Assembly: GCF_905201705.1 (NCBI RefSeq)
Contig: NZ_CAJKOX010000004.1
Coordinates: 62,001 to 126,000 of the forward strand
Length of the DNA: 64,000 nt
Direction: 5' to 3'
DNA from: an uncultured Marvinbryantia sp.
Lineage (GTDB): Bacteria; Bacillota; Clostridia; Lachnospirales; Lachnospiraceae
The notes under the pieces were generated by a model. That model was not told the DNA's origin and ran no database searches. It was given only the letters and a program-made list of their open reading frames with translations. The first letter of the stretch is position 1; each line of letters starts with the position of its first letter. Positions 51,051-59,463 of this stretch are shown here, one piece after another. Both the position numbers and the translations under genes were made by a program.

Positions 51051-51590
51051 CTAATAATTTTCCGGTTTAATCTGAAAAAATGCTTTTTCATGCCCGCAGA
51101 CCGGACACCTTTCCGGCGCTTTCCTGCCGAAATGGATAAAACCGCATTTTCTGCACTGCCACATCATGTCCCCGTCCCTGGAGAATACGATTCCTCCCTC
51201 CACGTTTGCAAGCAGTCTGCGGTAGCGCTCTTCGTGCTCTTTTTCCACCGCCGCCACCAGTTCAAACTTCCGGGCAATTTCCGTAAAACCCTCCTCATAC
51301 GCTTCTACCGCCATACGGCTGTACATCTCGGTCCACTCAAAATTTTCCCCGTTGGCCGCCGCCAGCAGATTTTCCTTCGTACCGTCAATCTCACCGCCGC
51401 AGATGTATCGAAACCACTGTTTTGCGTGTGCCATTTCATTTCCCGCGGTCTCCTCAAAAATTGCCGCGATCTGCTGATAGCCATCCTTGCGCGCCTTGTT
51501 TGCATAATACGTATACTTACTGTGCGCCATGCTTTCTCCCGCAAACGCCTCCAGCAGGTTTTTTTCTGTCTTGCTGCCCTTTAGTTCCAT
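51051..51590 (-). CDS. rubrerythrin
   Basis: This 179-residue classical rubrerythrin (peroxide-reducing diiron protein) has an N-terminal four-helix domain with iron ligands in FAGESMAHSKY, EETAGNEMAHAKQW, AVEAYEEG and VEKEHEERY, then a C-terminal rubredoxin-type domain (WQCRKCGFIHFGRKAPERCPVC). It takes electrons through the rubredoxin iron to reduce hydrogen peroxide in anaerobes. AAGGAGG precedes the ATG. No PerR-type palindrome was noticed upstream, unlike the reverse rubrerythrin at 63507. Confidence 0.95.
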   Translation of the reverse strand: MELKGSKTEKNLLEAFAGESMAHSKYTYYANKARKDGYQQIAAIFEETAGNEMAHAKQWFRYICGGEIDGTKENLLAAANGENFEWTEMYSRMAVEAYEEGFTEIARKFELVAAVEKEHEERYRRLLANVEGGIVFSRDGDMMWQCRKCGFIHFGRKAPERCPVCGHEKAFFQIKPENY

Positions 51591-51692
51591 AAAAGCGTCC
51601 TCCTTTTCTCTTTGCTAAAAAGGATATCCGGATTTTAAAAACTTATGCAAATCCCCCGGCCGCTGCTTTATATAAATATTTAGCACGGCAGC

Positions 51693-52460
51693 TTATGCAT
51701 CCTCCTTATGCGTTCCTATGTAATTCAGGATCCCGCTGCACACCGCCTCCGCCACTGTCTCCTGGTATGCGTCCGTCACCAGCTTTTCCGCTTCCTCCGG
51801 GTTGCTCAAAAAGCCGCACTCCACGATCACCGTCGGACTTTTGGTCTTTCGCAGCAGATAATAGCTGTCATTTGCCTTAATCTCCCGCGGCCGCTCAATT
51901 TCCAGCATCTCATTTAAGGCTTCCTGCAATGCGGCGGCAAGCTCCCTTCCCTGCGCGGAGCTTTCATAAAAGAATACCTGCGGTCCCTTTACCGAGCTTT
52001 CCGTATAGCTATTCTGATGGATGCTGACAGCAAGAAACGGCTCCATTTCATCGATTGCCGCACAGCGCCGCTTCATATCCTGCTGTTTTTTATTCGCCTC
52101 TCCCTCATCGTAAAGACCACTGTCCTCCTCCCGCGTAAGCACCGCCGTAATGCCGTTTTCTTCAAGCCGGGCGGCAAGCTTTTTTGCGATGGAAAGATTA
52201 ACCTCCTTCTCCAGCGCACCGTTTACACCGACCTTCCCCGAATCAATTCCGCCGTGACCGGCGTCTACGACCACAGTAATTTTGTCGTAAACCACAGTGC
52301 CCAATTCCTGCTTCACCTCGCCTGACGCCGCATCACTGTCGGTTTCAGACCGCACGCCGCCGGATGCCGCGATGCCGGCTCCAAGCCTGCCGGCATAAAA
52401 TGCGCATACCAGAATCAACGCCGTCATTACCAGCTCCAGTATTTTTTTATTTTTATTCAT
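51693..52460 (-). CDS. cwlD: N-acetylmuramoyl-L-alanine amidase CwlD
   Basis: This 255-residue amidase has an N-terminal signal anchor and an Amidase_3 domain: VVVDAGHGGIDSGKVG (first zinc His), LEKEVNLSIA (Glu), VSIHQNSY (second His) and VECGFLSNPEEAE (catalytic Glu). The size and neighbours fit CwlD, which strips peptides from muramic acid to make muramic lactam in spore cortex. Its AGGGG ribosome site is the right arm of a long hairpin (52468-52507). Confidence 0.9.
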   Translation of the reverse strand: MNKNKKILELVMTALILVCAFYAGRLGAGIAASGGVRSETDSDAASGEVKQELGTVVYDKITVVVDAGHGGIDSGKVGVNGALEKEVNLSIAKKLAARLEENGITAVLTREEDSGLYDEGEANKKQQDMKRRCAAIDEMEPFLAVSIHQNSYTESSVKGPQVFFYESSAQGRELAAALQEALNEMLEIERPREIKANDSYYLLRKTKSPTVIVECGFLSNPEEAEKLVTDAYQETVAEAVCSGILNYIGTHKEDA

Positions 52461-52467
52461 ACAAATA

Positions 52468-52507
52468 CCCCTGCCGTATACTTTATTACAAGTATATGCG
52501 GCAGGGG
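52468..52507 (-). promoter_or_regulatory. hairpin sequestering the cwlD ribosome site
   Basis: Arms 52468-52483 and 52490-52507 pair over 16 bp with a two-base bulge. On the cwlD transcript the AGGGG Shine-Dalgarno, seven bases before the ATG, is in the closing arm. It could also be a weak terminator of the GH18 gene. Confidence 0.6.
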
Positions 52508-52543
52508 CAGTAAGTTTTCCAACCTACTCAGCCATGCGCCAGA

Positions 52544-54244
52544 TCAGCTTACATACTTCAGAATGATATCCCAGACAGAATCAGTCTCCAGCCCGAGCCT
52601 CCATCCGGCAACTCCGGCAAGCCCATAATCTTTCACCAGGTTCATCTTTTCCTCAATAGATTTATCATCCTCCAGCCAGATCTGGTAAAGCGAACCGTCA
52701 TCGCCTTCAAACTGGGCATAATTCTGACCGGTCGTCTCATCCCAAGAAGCTTCCACATTGTTGTTTTCCAGAACCTGCTGGCCGCCCTCCATACCGTATA
52801 CCTCGCTGGTAACGGTGGTGGTGCCGTCCGCGTTTGTCTTTGTATTCCAGAGCCTCGTGTAGAACGGGATTCCGCTGATCAGCTTCTCTGCCGGAACATC
52901 CTTTCGCATATCGAGAATGCCCTGGTTTTCAAAGGCGAGGCTTGCCACGGAGCCTGCCTCCTCCGAGCCGTCGTAATGTTCGTCGTAACCCATCACGATA
53001 ACGTAATCGCAGACAGTCCCAAGTTCGGCCCGGTTGTAATGCTCATTAAACGACATCGGCACCGGCACATCCACGGAAAGCACCAGACCGTTCTTGCGGC
53101 ATTTTACAGACAGCTCGCGGATAAACTGGATGTATCCGTCTGCAGCCTCCTCCGGAATACTTTCAAAATCTACATTAATGCCGTCAAAGCCGTACTCGAT
53201 CGCAGACGCGATCAGCGAATTCTCCATCTTCGTGCGTGATTCCGTAGATTTCAGCACCGTCGTCGTGTCGATCTCAGAGCTGAAATTGTCAACAAGCGCC
53301 CACACCTCCATATCATTGCGGTGCGCAGTGTCCACATAATCCGCGTCGGCAAGGCTGCTTAAGGTTCCATCGTTTGATACGATGGAAAACCATGTCGGCG
53401 AAATGGTATTGACGCCCTTTATCGAAGCAATATCGTAAATAATATTGTAGTTCGCGTCCGTATTGCTTATCACATGCCATACCAGATTAATCTTGTAGTC
53501 CTTGGCCACACTGGTGTACTCCGGCTCCTCAAACTCCCGCTGCACCGTCTCGGTGCGCTCATCCACAAGCCTGTCGTTTTTGATATAGCCGAAATATCCG
53601 TCCTGCGTCAGCACACCTGTCCAGTCCTCCATCGGTTCTATCACCGTGACGACCTCATTCTTCTCAAGCTCCCGCAGGATCGGGCTCTTGATGCCTCCCT
53701 GATAGCGCAGCTTTCCTTTTTTGCGGATCGTCGCCAGCGTCTTTTCGCCCCATTCGTTTGTGATGACGATGCGCTCCGGGTCGTGGAACAGCTCGTACTC
53801 CAGGTTTGTATACCTCTGGACAAAATCGAGCGCCAGATACGTTTTCGTGCCGTCAACCTTTACGATATCATAAGGCAGTGTCTCGGATTTTCCGGTGGCA
53901 GTGTATTTCTGTCCATTCGCCGGGATCTCGATAATATCGGTGGGCGTGGTGTACAGCATCAGATTTGCCTCGGAATCCCAGTAAAAGCGATCGTTTAACT
54001 GCTCTTTTACTGCCTGAAAGTCCACATAGCAGACGTCGTCCGATACCATTCCTTTGTATTCAGAAATTTCCCTCCCTATTACAATAGCCGCCTCATCCTC
54101 CGAGGACAGGCCAAAATACGCTTTTCCATCCATCACTTCCGATGTCGGGGTGTACTTCTTCACCAGATTTGTTATAAAGACGATTGCTGCCACAACCACC
54201 ACCAGAACCACGGCAGCCAGCAGCGGTGCCGCTTTCTTTTTCAT
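52544..54244 (-). CDS. glycoside hydrolase family 18 protein
   Basis: This 566-residue membrane-anchored protein has a signal anchor (PLLAAVVLVVVVAAIVFIT), an N-terminal domain with two stalk-domain-like beta segments (about 40-180), an SH3-like part around VTVIEPMEDWTGVLTQDGYFGYI, and a GH18 barrel with the catalytic motif GFDGINVDFESIP. It may cleave peptidoglycan or chitin-like glycans; related proteins act at the spore or cell surface. GGAGG lies eight bases before ATG 54244. Confidence 0.9.
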   Translation of the reverse strand: MKKKAAPLLAAVVLVVVVAAIVFITNLVKKYTPTSEVMDGKAYFGLSSEDEAAIVIGREISEYKGMVSDDVCYVDFQAVKEQLNDRFYWDSEANLMLYTTPTDIIEIPANGQKYTATGKSETLPYDIVKVDGTKTYLALDFVQRYTNLEYELFHDPERIVITNEWGEKTLATIRKKGKLRYQGGIKSPILRELEKNEVVTVIEPMEDWTGVLTQDGYFGYIKNDRLVDERTETVQREFEEPEYTSVAKDYKINLVWHVISNTDANYNIIYDIASIKGVNTISPTWFSIVSNDGTLSSLADADYVDTAHRNDMEVWALVDNFSSEIDTTTVLKSTESRTKMENSLIASAIEYGFDGINVDFESIPEEAADGYIQFIRELSVKCRKNGLVLSVDVPVPMSFNEHYNRAELGTVCDYVIVMGYDEHYDGSEEAGSVASLAFENQGILDMRKDVPAEKLISGIPFYTRLWNTKTNADGTTTVTSEVYGMEGGQQVLENNNVEASWDETTGQNYAQFEGDDGSLYQIWLEDDKSIEEKMNLVKDYGLAGVAGWRLGLETDSVWDIILKYVS

Positions 54245-54291
54245 ACATTGCACCTCCCAGGTAGTATACTCTGAATACAGTATATCATACC

Positions 54292-54642
54292 TTACTGCTT
54301 ACTTCTAACAGTTTTCGACTTTTTCAGAAAATATTCACATTTATTTAAGTTTTTTGCACAAGGGGACTGTACTGTCTGTTGATTATCTTTTCTGATACGG
54401 TCAAATCCTATCCCGCATACATGATTCTGACGATCCACATAGTAATCACGCATATAATTTGTTCTCTCGCAAAGGCAGCTTGCGATCTGATAGGAAGTGC
54501 TTGGCTCTCCATCCAGCCAGAGCTGGATACCTGCTTCCTGATACTTTTTCAGCTCCCGGTACAGTCTGCTGTTTTTCACCTGCCTGCTTCTGGACAGATG
54601 CGCCTGACTGATTGTTCCTTTTTTCTGTTCGATGGTACTCAC
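54292..54642 (-). CDS. hypothetical 116-residue protein
   Basis: This polar protein has a core that reads LYRELKKYQEAGIQLWLDGE then PSTSYQIASCLCE, and YMRDYYVDR with IGFDRIRKDN. I recall similar unnamed Lachnospiraceae proteins with an LWLDGEPST-type core, so it is probably real; the function is unknown. The start is a GTG immediately after an in-frame stop, with only a weak ribosome site (GGAAAG), so the N-terminus is uncertain. The gene is AT-rich compared with its neighbours. Confidence 0.5.
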   Translation of the reverse strand: MSTIEQKKGTISQAHLSRSRQVKNSRLYRELKKYQEAGIQLWLDGEPSTSYQIASCLCERTNYMRDYYVDRQNHVCGIGFDRIRKDNQQTVQSPCAKNLNKCEYFLKKSKTVRSKQ

Positions 54643-54735
54643 TCACTTTCCGTTTTCTTTTGCCGGTTCCTTCCATATGGTGCATTCGTGATATATTTCC
54701 GCGCAAAAAGAAAACTTTTGCTCCAGAGAAGATTT

Positions 54736-54771
54736 GTTGTTACTGTGAACGGAGTGACCAGTAACGATTTG
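54736..54771 (-). repeat. dispersed palindromic repeat, copy 4 (partial)
   Basis: Read on the minus strand the copy is GTTACTG, GTCACTCCGTTCA, CAGTAAC: only the first palindrome of the family is present. Confidence 0.75.
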
Positions 54772-54906
54772 TTTCCCTCCTTCCATGTGTTATTTTGTCT
54801 TTGTCTCTTCTCTTATTGGTTATTATATATAATTTGTGTTATTTTTGCAAGTATTTTTTGCATTTTTAATTTATAATTTTTTAATACCACAAACCATGCT
54901 TTTCCT

Positions 54907-54935
54907 TTGCATTTTCCAGCAAAGTAGGTTATACT
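54907..54935 (+). promoter_or_regulatory. predicted mecA promoter
   Basis: TTGCAT (54907-54912) and TATACT (54930-54935) are 17 bases apart, about 40 bases before the mecA ATG. Confidence 0.65.
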
Positions 54936-54977
54936 GTGTTTGTAAATACGTATTTTGATTTAGTGAGGAGTGGTTTT

Positions 54978-55730
54978 ATGAAACTGGAAAAGCTTAACGA
55001 CAACCAGATACGCTGCACACTCACGCGCGAGGATCTGGCGTCGCGCCATCTGAATTTGCTTGAGCTTGTCTACGGCGGTGAAAAGGCAAAATCGCTGTTC
55101 CGCGAGATGATGCAGCAGGCTGCTTATGAATTTGGTTTTGAAGCGAACGACATTCCTATTATGATAGAAGCAATTCCCATGTCTTCGGAATCTCTGATTT
55201 TGATCATCACCAAAGTGGAGGATCCGGATGAGCTGGATACCCGCTTTGCAAAGTTCGCTCCCGGCGGCGATGCGCCCGATGCGGAAAGCACCTTCTCTGG
55301 TCTGAAGATGGAGGGAGCGGACGATATTCTGAATCTGGTCCGCAAGCTTCGTGAGGCACATAAAAATATGCTGCAGAAGACAGCGGAAAGCGGGCAGCAG
55401 GCGGAAGCTCCTGCCGAAGATACCGAGCTGGCGGCGGACATCACCCGGCTTTACTGCTTTTGCTCTCTGGATGACGTTATTCACGCAGCCCACGCGCTCG
55501 GCGGCAGCTACCATGGAGAAAATTCGCTGTACAAACACCCGGAAACATCGGAATACTACCTGTTTCTCGACAGTTCTTCGCATACGCCGGAGGAATTCAA
55601 CCGCATCTGCAATACGCTGTCGGAGTATGGCGCGAGCGTCAGATTTTCCGAGGGCGCTATGGGATACCTGTCCGAACACGGTGTCTCTATCATACTGAAG
55701 GAAGCCGTGCAGCGGCTGGCTGATATTTAA
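54978..55730 (+). CDS. mecA: adaptor protein MecA
   Basis: This 250-residue MecA adaptor delivers substrates to ClpCP. The N-terminal substrate-binding domain starts MKLEKLNDNQIRCTLTREDL with RHLNLLELVYGGEKAKSLFREMM. A flexible Glu/Ala-rich linker follows (about 145-165), then the C-terminal ClpC-binding domain (YCFCSLDDVIHAAHAL, YKHPETSEYYLFL, EYGASVRFSEGAMGYLSEHG). GAGGAG is upstream of ATG 54978. It is monocistronic, with its own promoter and terminator. Confidence 0.94.
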   Translation: MKLEKLNDNQIRCTLTREDLASRHLNLLELVYGGEKAKSLFREMMQQAAYEFGFEANDIPIMIEAIPMSSESLILIITKVEDPDELDTRFAKFAPGGDAPDAESTFSGLKMEGADDILNLVRKLREAHKNMLQKTAESGQQAEAPAEDTELAADITRLYCFCSLDDVIHAAHALGGSYHGENSLYKHPETSEYYLFLDSSSHTPEEFNRICNTLSEYGASVRFSEGAMGYLSEHGVSIILKEAVQRLADI

Positions 55731-55784
55731 ACCCCTGCAGGACCTGCCCCTGGCAGCTCCCTTCGGATGCATGGCAACTAAAAA

Positions 55785-55809
55785 ATCCCGCAGGTGCTTC
55801 CTGCGGGAT
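55785..55809 (-). terminator. second terminator of feo transcript
   Basis: ATCCCGCAGG/CCTGCGGGAT, a perfect 10-bp stem with loop TGCTT, is followed on the minus strand by a T6 run. Confidence 0.8.
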
Positions 55810-55817
55810 AAAAAATA

Positions 55818-55850
55818 CCCGGACGATTCCTCGTCCGGGCATTCTTTTTA
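55818..55850. terminator. bidirectional terminator mecA / feo
   Basis: CCCGGACGA/TCGTCCGGG (9 bp, loop TTCC) is followed by CATTCTTTTT on the plus strand and TATTTTTT on the minus strand; it overlaps the stop of the FeoB-associated gene. Confidence 0.85.
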
Positions 55851-56024
55851 TCTTTTCACATCTTTTCGGAGCTTTTTGCTTCCGCCTCCACAGCCGCCGC
55901 AGGTACTGCAGTTTCCTGTGCAGTGAGAACCCTCCTTACCGGATTTCACCATAAAGCGGATTACCAAAAATACCACCGCTGCAAGTATCACAATTACAAT
56001 CAGATTTCCAAGAAATGCGGGCAT
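55848..56024 (-). CDS. FeoB-associated Cys-rich membrane protein
   Basis: This 58-residue protein has one N-terminal membrane helix (MPAFLGNLIVIVILAAVVFL), a basic stop-transfer segment, and a Cys-rich end (SHCTGNCSTCGGCGGGSKK). This is the FeoB-associated family found after feoB in Firmicutes; it may replace FeoC or handle Fe(II) at the pore (inference). AGGAGGGG lies six bases before the ATG. It follows feoB by 48 bases. Confidence 0.92.
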   Translation of the reverse strand: MPAFLGNLIVIVILAAVVFLVIRFMVKSGKEGSHCTGNCSTCGGCGGGSKKLRKDVKR

Positions 56025-56072
56025 ATTAACCCCTCCTTTTTATTGCCCTCATGATACCTTTTGCTGCCGGCA

Positions 56073-58268
56073 TTACCTTGCATTCACTGACATTTTGGCG
56101 TTGATGCTGTAATGCCCTTTCTCCGGCTCATAGCCCTTGCGGAACAGCAGGTAGATCAGACCGATCAGTGCTGCAGCCGCCACGATCGTGAAAATGTTGA
56201 AGCTCACCTCGCCGGTAATCAGACCGCCAAGCTGGTATACGATCATCGCGATCACATATGCAAATCCGCACATATAACCGATCGCGCCGAGCGTCCACTT
56301 CGTGTTGTTCATCTCACGCTTGATCGCGCCCATTGCTGCAAAGCACGGTGCGCAGAGCAGGTTGAAGATCATAAAGCTGTATGCGCTGAGTGCAGTGAAG
56401 TCTGCCGCGATCAGATTCCACACTTCGTCTCCCGCCTCGGAAAGCTCTCCCGAATAATGATACAGGATACCGAAGGTATTTACAACCTCTTCTTTTGCGA
56501 TCAGACCGGTAACGGTTGCAACCGTTGCCTTCCATGCCATGTCGCCAACCCATCCAAGCGGTGCGAAGATCCATGCCACTGCTCTTCCGATGGTAGCCAG
56601 CAGAGAAGTATTGTTGTCCTCTACCATGCCGAACGCACCGTCTGTGAAGCCGAAGCCCTGCAGGAACCACAGCACGATGGAGCTGAGAAGGATAACGGTA
56701 CCTGCTCTCTTGATGAAGGACCAGCCGCGCTCCCAGGTTGCACGAAGCACGTTGCCGACCGACGGAAGATGATATGCCGGGAGCTCCATAACGAACGGAG
56801 CCGGTTCACCGGCAAATGCCTTAAATTTCTTCAGCATGATACCGGAAATAACAACTGCTGCAATACCGATAAAGAATGCGGAGGTTGCCACCAGGGAGGA
56901 TCCTCCGAAGATCGCGCCTGCAAAGAGACCGATGATCGGCATCTTTGCGCCGCACGGGATAAATCCGGTCGTCATGATCGTCATTTTACGATCACGGTCC
57001 TGCTCAATCGTACGGGATGCCATGATACCCGGAACGCCGCAGCCGGTTGCCACCAGCATCGGGATGAAGCTCTTACCGGACAGACCAAAACGGCGGAAAA
57101 TACGGTCCATGATGAACGCAACACGCGCCATATAACCGATATCCTCAAGGATTGCCAGGAACAGGAACAGTACCAGGATCTGCGGAACAAATCCAAGCAC
57201 CGCGCCGACGCCGGCAACGATACCATCCTGGATCAGGGAGTACAGCACACCCTCCACATGCAGAGCGCCGAGGATACTGTCAAAAAATCCCGGAACGATC
57301 TCACCGAACAGCACATCGTTTACCCAGTCGGTTCCCATGGTTCCGATAGAGAACGGATAGCCGCCCATCGCAATCGCATAAATCACAAACATAATTACTG
57401 CAAAAATCGGAAGCGCCAGAATCCGGTTCGTCACGATCTGGTCGATCTTATCAGATACCGTCATGCTGTGCTTTGCGCGTTTTTTCTTCACAGCCTTTGC
57501 AACGATGCCGCTGATAAAGGTATATCTCTGATTTGTGATGATGCTCTCCGCGTCATCATCCAGCTCGTTTTCACACGCCTTAATTGCATTTTCCACATCC
57601 TGCGCCGCAGAACCGGAAAGCTTCAGATCCTCCATGACCCTTTCGTCCCGCTCAAACACCTTTACCGCATACCAGCGAAGATACTGCGCGTCCACCTTGC
57701 CGGAGATCGCCGTCTCGATCTGGCTGATTGCATCCTCCACGCATCCGGTGTACATCTGAAGAGGTCTGCTTTCTTTCTTTGCCTTTGCAGCAGCCACGGC
57801 TTTATTTGCCGCCTCCATGCTTCCCTGCGATTTCAGAGCGCTCATCTCGACCGCCTCGCAGCCAAGTGCCTTTCCAAGCTTATTTAAATCGATCTGGTCG
57901 CCGTTCTTGCGTACAAGATCCATCATGTTGACTGCAATAACAGTCGGCAGGCCAAGCTCCAGAAGCTGTGTCGTAAGATACAGATTTCGCTCGATATTGG
58001 TTCCATCCACAATATTTAAGATAGCGTCCGGCTTCTGTGTTACCAGATAGGTTCTGGACACGACCTCCTCCAGTGTGTACGGTGACAGGGAATAAATTCC
58101 CGGGAGGTCCTGGATGACCACGTCCTTGTTCCCTTTGAGGTGTCCCTCTTTCTTTTCCACAGTAACGCCCGGCCAGTTTCCAACATACTGGTTGGAACCC
58201 GTCAGGCTGTTGAACAGAGTAGTTTTACCGCTGTTCGGGTTACCTGCAAGTGCGATTTTTAATTCCAT
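56073..58268 (-). CDS. feoB: ferrous iron transporter FeoB
   Basis: This 731-residue Fe(II) transporter has an N-terminal G domain (G1 GNPNSGKT at 9-16, the G2/G3 region VTVEKKEG and DLPGIYSL, G4-type VNMMD), a helical spacer, and a membrane domain with two inverted Gate motifs (LVATGCGVPGIMASRT and the later LLCAPCFAAMGAIKREM). AAGGGAG precedes ATG 58268. It follows two feoA genes; a GTTAG-N6-CTAAC box lies 20 bases upstream of its start. Confidence 0.96.
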   Translation of the reverse strand: MELKIALAGNPNSGKTTLFNSLTGSNQYVGNWPGVTVEKKEGHLKGNKDVVIQDLPGIYSLSPYTLEEVVSRTYLVTQKPDAILNIVDGTNIERNLYLTTQLLELGLPTVIAVNMMDLVRKNGDQIDLNKLGKALGCEAVEMSALKSQGSMEAANKAVAAAKAKKESRPLQMYTGCVEDAISQIETAISGKVDAQYLRWYAVKVFERDERVMEDLKLSGSAAQDVENAIKACENELDDDAESIITNQRYTFISGIVAKAVKKKRAKHSMTVSDKIDQIVTNRILALPIFAVIMFVIYAIAMGGYPFSIGTMGTDWVNDVLFGEIVPGFFDSILGALHVEGVLYSLIQDGIVAGVGAVLGFVPQILVLFLFLAILEDIGYMARVAFIMDRIFRRFGLSGKSFIPMLVATGCGVPGIMASRTIEQDRDRKMTIMTTGFIPCGAKMPIIGLFAGAIFGGSSLVATSAFFIGIAAVVISGIMLKKFKAFAGEPAPFVMELPAYHLPSVGNVLRATWERGWSFIKRAGTVILLSSIVLWFLQGFGFTDGAFGMVEDNNTSLLATIGRAVAWIFAPLGWVGDMAWKATVATVTGLIAKEEVVNTFGILYHYSGELSEAGDEVWNLIAADFTALSAYSFMIFNLLCAPCFAAMGAIKREMNNTKWTLGAIGYMCGFAYVIAMIVYQLGGLITGEVSFNIFTIVAAAALIGLIYLLFRKGYEPEKGHYSINAKMSVNAR

Positions 58269-58287
58269 TGCTTTTCTCCCTTCCAAA

Positions 58288-58303
58288 GTTAGATTTTTCT
58301 AAC
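58288..58303. promoter_or_regulatory. DtxR-type box ahead of feoB
   Basis: GTTAGATTTTTCTAAC, a 5-6-5 palindrome, lies between feoA and feoB and matches the two boxes upstream of the first feoA. Confidence 0.7.
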
Positions 58304-58329
58304 CCATTTGCCCAAAAAAGGCACTTTCC

Positions 58330-58551
58330 TTATTGTATTTCCACCATCTCTGCGTCCGCTTTGCGGATGGATAATTCATATCCACGGATATTCAGCTCCA
58401 TCGGATCGCCCAGCGGCGCAACCTTGCGCACCTGAATCTCCACACCTTTCGTAATGCCCATATCCATGATCCGGCGCTTTACCGGACCTTCCCCGTGCAG
58501 TTTTGCTACTACAACAGTCGAGCCCACTCCTGCATCTCTCAGCGTTTTCAT
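58330..58551 (-). CDS. feoA: FeoA-family protein, second copy
   Basis: This 73-residue SH3-like FeoA protein contains KTLRDAGVGSTVVVAKLHGEG, VKRRIMDMGITKGVEIQV, DPMELNIRGYELSIRKADAEM. FeoA binds FeoB and is needed for Fe(II) uptake. GAGGAGAACT directly precedes the ATG. It is 11 bases after the first feoA and 61 bases ahead of feoB. Confidence 0.9.
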   Translation of the reverse strand: MKTLRDAGVGSTVVVAKLHGEGPVKRRIMDMGITKGVEIQVRKVAPLGDPMELNIRGYELSIRKADAEMVEIQ

Positions 58552-58562
58552 AGTTCTCCTCC

Positions 58563-58775
58563 TCAAATCATGATACGATTGGCCATGGAACGATCCAATG
58601 CCACTCTGCCGTCTTTTACCTGCAAGATCAGATTTCCGCCGATCTGGCTGACCACCGTGATCTCTCCGTCAACAAGAAAGCCGAGCTCCGCCAGATGCTG
58701 TCTCACCTCATCCTTTCCGGTAATTCCCTGGATCGTGACCGTTTCTCCTTTTCTTGCCATTGTCAGGGGCATCAT
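58563..58775 (-). CDS. feoA: FeoA-family protein, first copy
   Basis: This 70-residue FeoA-type protein has GETVTIQGITGKDEVRQHLAELGFLVDGEI and QIGGNLILQVKDGRVALDRSMANRIMI. It starts at ATG 58775, where GGAGGGAAAAGCG is upstream; the longer ORF overlaps the promoter. It is first in feoA-feoA-feoB-Cys-rich, and two palindromic boxes lie before it. Confidence 0.9.
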   Translation of the reverse strand: MMPLTMARKGETVTIQGITGKDEVRQHLAELGFLVDGEITVVSQIGGNLILQVKDGRVALDRSMANRIMI

Positions 58776-58833
58776 ACGCTTTTCCCTCCTTATGTACACG
58801 CAAACCCAGGCGGAAATCATCCCGCCAATCATT

Positions 58834-58849
58834 GTTAGCTTTTTCTAAC
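58834..58849. promoter_or_regulatory. DtxR-type box, feo leader
   Basis: GTTAGCTTTTTCTAAC, a palindrome of GTTAG and CTAAC, 59 bases before the first feoA start. Confidence 0.75.
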
Positions 58850-58856
58850 TGCATAT

Positions 58857-58885
58857 AGGTTAGCACTTGCTAACCTTTTTGTCAA
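58857..58885 (-). promoter_or_regulatory. predicted feo promoter
   Basis: TTGACA (58880-58885, minus strand) and TAACCT (58857-58862) are 17 bases apart; the palindrome 58858-58875 covers the -10 and spacer. Confidence 0.65.
58858..58875. promoter_or_regulatory. DtxR-type operator in the feo promoter
   Basis: GGTTAGCACTTGCTAACC has 8-bp arms around CT and overlaps the -10 element, so an iron-loaded repressor would block transcription. Confidence 0.85.
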
Positions 58886-59055
58886 GAACTACTTTGATAA
58901 TTTTTCCCTTTTCTTTTTGCCAAATTTACGTTATACTATACATATCAGAAAGCCCGGGTTCGGAAATGCGTCTGGTTACAGAAGCGCAGGGTATCGGAAC
59001 CCCGGCATTATTACCGCAATATTCAGCAAACACAGAAAGGATTTTATACATTGTC

Positions 59056-59424
59056 ATGAAAATACTGGAATCCGCAGAAAATTATTTAGAGACCATACTG
59101 ATTCTGCAAAACCGCATCGGAAATGTGCGCTCGATCGACATTGTGGCGGAGATGGGCTTCTCCAAACCGAGCGTCAGTGTTGCAATGAAAAACCTGCGCG
59201 AAAACGGCTATATCCATGTAGATGAAAACGGTTTTATCACCCTGCAGGATTCCGGCAGGGCGATCGCCGAGAAAATCTATGAGCGCCATACACTCTTCAC
59301 CGAGTGGCTGATAAGCCTGGGCGTTTCCCCGAAAACCGCCGCGGAGGACGCCTGCCGCATTGAGCACGTCATCAGCGACGAGAGCTTCCAGGCTATGAAA
59401 AAACACGTGCAAAAAGGACAATAA
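59056..59424 (+). CDS. DtxR/MntR-family metal-dependent regulator
   Basis: This 122-residue regulator has a winged helix (LESAENYLETILILQN, SIDIVAEMGFSKPSVSVAMKNL) and the dimerisation domain with metal-ligand positions (IYERHTLFTEWLISLGV, AAEDACRIEHVISDES). It lacks the C-terminal SH3 domain. It is divergent from feo and is the likely reader of the nearby palindromes. ATG 59056 is used, but its ribosome site is poor; an ATT two codons upstream is better placed after GAAAGGA, so the true start is open. Confidence 0.9.
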   Translation: MKILESAENYLETILILQNRIGNVRSIDIVAEMGFSKPSVSVAMKNLRENGYIHVDENGFITLQDSGRAIAEKIYERHTLFTEWLISLGVSPKTAAEDACRIEHVISDESFQAMKKHVQKGQ

Positions 59425-59427
59425 TTT

Positions 59428-59463
59428 AAAACTGCGTCGGCTTTGTACCGGCGCAGTTTTCTT
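59428..59463. terminator. bidirectional terminator DtxR / YitT
   Basis: A 13-bp stem with one mismatch (AAAACTGCG arms, 59428-59440 and 59448-59460) separates the convergent genes. Confidence 0.8.

Larger units (their letters stand above)
54643..54977. other. 335-base intergenic region with repeat and mecA promoter
   Basis: AT-rich sequence between the 116-residue gene and mecA. It holds repeat copy 4 (54736-54771) and the mecA promoter (54907-54935). I see no additional gene. Confidence 0.6.

Noticed and set aside
56112..57887. A 591-codon open frame on the plus strand opposite feoB
   Set aside because: It is the antisense shadow of feoB: no ribosome site, no family-like sequence, and full overlap with a certain gene.
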